NCBI GenBank assembly: GCA_002704185.1
Contig: PAFP01000038.1
Span: 1 to 7,462 of the forward strand
Direction of reading: 5' to 3'
Source of the DNA: Candidatus Pelagibacter sp.
Lineage (GTDB): Bacteria; Pseudomonadota; Alphaproteobacteria; Pelagibacterales; Pelagibacteraceae
DNA length: 7,462 nt
The notes beneath the pieces were generated by a model. It did not search any database and was not told where the DNA came from. It was given only the letters and a program-made list of their open reading frames with translations. Below, in pieces: positions 5,986-7,462 of this stretch. The stretch's first letter is position 1; each line of letters begins with the position of its first letter. A program made the translations under genes and the position numbers.

Positions 5986-7386
5986 TTATTTTTTTCTACT
6001 TTTTTTCTTTAATGTTGTTGTTTTGGCCTTAGTTTGTTTCTTAGGTTGTTGATCTGAAGTATCAAAAAGTTTTTTTAGTTCATCTTTAGTTATGGTTTTT
6101 TCAGATATCTTGGCCTTTTTCTTTATAAAGCCAATTATTTTGTTTTCAAATAATGGTCCTTTTAATTTTAATAGTTCATTTGGATTTTTTTTATAAAATT
6201 CTCTGATATTTTTCTCTTGCCCTGGGTAGTTCCTTAATTGAGTATCTAACTCACTCTGCACTTCAGCATCTTCAACTATTATATTGTTATCGCTTCCTAT
6301 TTTATTTAATATTAAAGCTAATTTAACACGCCTTTTTGCTAAAATTTCGACTTGTTTTTTTTCATTTTCGTCGAGGTTAATATTTTCAATGTTCTTCTCT
6401 TTATCGTTATTTTTTTTCAATTTTTCAACTTTGAAAGTATGAGTAATGCTTCCAATTTCATCTTTATTTAAACTTTTTGGTATTTCAAAAGACTCTAGTT
6501 TCTCTAATTTGTCTAATATTTCTTTTCTCTCAACTTGCAATGTCACATTAAGAAATTCATTGGATATTTGTTTTTGAATATTCTCTTTTAAATCATTTAA
6601 ATTTTTTACTCCCAAATTTTTTGCAAATTCATCATCGATTATTTGTTTTTCAGCATATTTAATATTTTTTATTAAACATTTAAAAATTGCTTTTTTTCCT
6701 ACTAAGTTTTTATTCGGAAAGTTCTGTGGTAAATTTACTGAAACATTAATTGTTTCTTTAACTTTTGAACCAATTAATTGTTTATCAAAGTCCTTAATAA
6801 ATAAATCTTTACCTAATATTATTTGAATATCATTTCCTTTGTTGTTTTCGAATGTTTGATTATCAACAGTAGCCTCGTAGTCAAATATTACTAAATCTGC
6901 ATTCTGAGCTTTCTCATTTTTATTTTTATCGTTATATTTTTTTGAATTTTCAGCCAATAGTTTTAATCTATTGTCTACATCTTTCTTATCAGATGCTACC
7001 AAATATTTATTAATTTTTATGTTATTTAAGTTTAAGTTTTTTATTTCAGGAACTTTCTCTACTAAAATTTCAAATTCTAAGTTTTTGTTTTCACCGTACG
7101 ATTTGATATTAATTTTAGGTTGACTGGCTGGCTTAATTTTTTTATTTTTTAGAACTTCCAAAGTAGTTTCTTGTAATAATTTCTCTAAAACTTCTCCTTG
7201 AAGACTTTGATTAAACTGCTTTTTGATCAATTCTTTTGGAACTTTACCTGGTCTAAAACCTTTTAATTGAACTTCGCTTTTTACCTCATCAAGCTTATTA
7301 TCAATTTTTTTTTCTATCTCGCCTTTATCAACTACAACATTTAGGTTCGTTTCTAAACCTTTTGAAGATATAATACTAACTTTCAT
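5986..7386 (-). CDS. tig: Trigger factor, ribosome-associated chaperone and prolyl isomerase
   Basis: Trigger factor binds near the ribosomal exit tunnel and shields emerging chains. The N-terminal ribosome-binding domain contains the signature GFRPGKVP (43-50). A divergent FKBP-like prolyl isomerase domain spans roughly residues 155-245, and the rest is the helical chaperone body. The length of 466 residues exceeds E. coli's 432; the excess includes a lysine-rich C-terminal tail (about 445-466, ending KKKSRKK) and a charged insert near 322-345. Sequence conservation is low, as is usual for this family, but the order tRNA-Leu, tig, clpP, clpX, lon confirms the identity. The ATG at 7386 is eight bases from the encoded CCA of tRNA-Leu, so the message made by tRNA processing would have almost no leader. 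Confidence 0.95.
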   Translation of the reverse strand: MKVSIISSKGLETNLNVVVDKGEIEKKIDNKLDEVKSEVQLKGFRPGKVPKELIKKQFNQSLQGEVLEKLLQETTLEVLKNKKIKPASQPKINIKSYGENKNLEFEILVEKVPEIKNLNLNNIKINKYLVASDKKDVDNRLKLLAENSKKYNDKNKNEKAQNADLVIFDYEATVDNQTFENNKGNDIQIILGKDLFIKDFDKQLIGSKVKETINVSVNLPQNFPNKNLVGKKAIFKCLIKNIKYAEKQIIDDEFAKNLGVKNLNDLKENIQKQISNEFLNVTLQVERKEILDKLEKLESFEIPKSLNKDEIGSITHTFKVEKLKKNNDKEKNIENINLDENEKKQVEILAKRRVKLALILNKIGSDNNIIVEDAEVQSELDTQLRNYPGQEKNIREFYKKNPNELLKLKGPLFENKIIGFIKKKAKISEKTITKDELKKLFDTSDQQPKKQTKAKTTTLKKKSRKK

Positions 7387-7394
7387 AATTTATA

Positions 7395-7462
7395 TGGTGC
7401 GGGAGAAAGGATTTGAACCTTCACATCCGAGGATACTAGTTCCTAAGACTAGCGTGTCTACC
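7395..7462 (-). tRNA. tRNA-Leu (anticodon UAG), 5' end cut by window edge
   Basis: The minus strand from the right edge reads a D-loop part (GGTAGACACG). The anticodon stem CTAGT/ACTAG encloses CTTAGGA, giving anticodon UAG (7445-7443), which reads CUN leucine codons. A longer variable region and a T-arm with GGTTCAAATCC follow. The 3' acceptor strand CTCCCGC (7405-7399), discriminator A and encoded CCA (7397-7395) are intact. About 20 bases of the 5' end lie outside the window. It shares a strand with tig and ends eight bases before the tig start codon. Confidence 0.95.

Overview
This window looks like part of the chromosome of a very AT-rich, streamlined marine alphaproteobacterium, most likely SAR11 (Pelagibacter-like). 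Three things suggest this: the gene order tRNA-Leu, tig, clpP, clpX, lon, which is typical of alphaproteobacteria; lysine-, asparagine- and isoleucine-rich proteins; and very short gaps with almost no recognisable Shine-Dalgarno sequences. The assignment is inference, because no rRNA or marker gene could be compared. Every confident gene lies on the minus strand, so transcription runs from the high-coordinate end to the low-coordinate end.

The right-hand four fifths is a proteostasis cluster. A partial tRNA-Leu(UAG) ends 8 bases before the start codon of trigger factor (tig), which folds nascent chains at the ribosome. It is followed by clpP (serine peptidase), clpX (the AAA+ unfoldase that feeds ClpP) and lon (a self-contained AAA+ protease). 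The catalytic and ATP-binding residues of ClpP, ClpX and Lon are all visible, so the set appears functional. The clpP-clpX gap is 113 bases and the clpX-lon gap is 60 bases; each holds a weak candidate promoter. An AU-rich hairpin abuts the lon start codon.

Downstream of lon, at positions 1-1510, the content becomes accessory. First comes a 284-residue protein with an HxRxGD-type motif, resembling fucosyltransferase-like glycosyltransferases. A 406-base stretch without an obvious gene follows (250-655). It holds a possible 34-residue single-pass membrane protein (471-575) and then a GC-rich island (about 297-480, 70 of 180 bases G or C at 301-480, against 21 of 115 at 541-655). This island codes for nothing and looks like an undescribed structured RNA, or part of one. 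The window ends with tRNA-Val(UAC), a spacer with a promoter-like element and a hairpin, and a partial tRNA-Asp(GUC).

The most interesting parts are the GC-rich island with its neighbouring small ORF, the hairpin at the lon start, the nearly leaderless tRNA-tig junction, and the glycosyltransferase-like gene with long poly-A tracts. I see no CRISPR array, insertion sequence or prophage genes.
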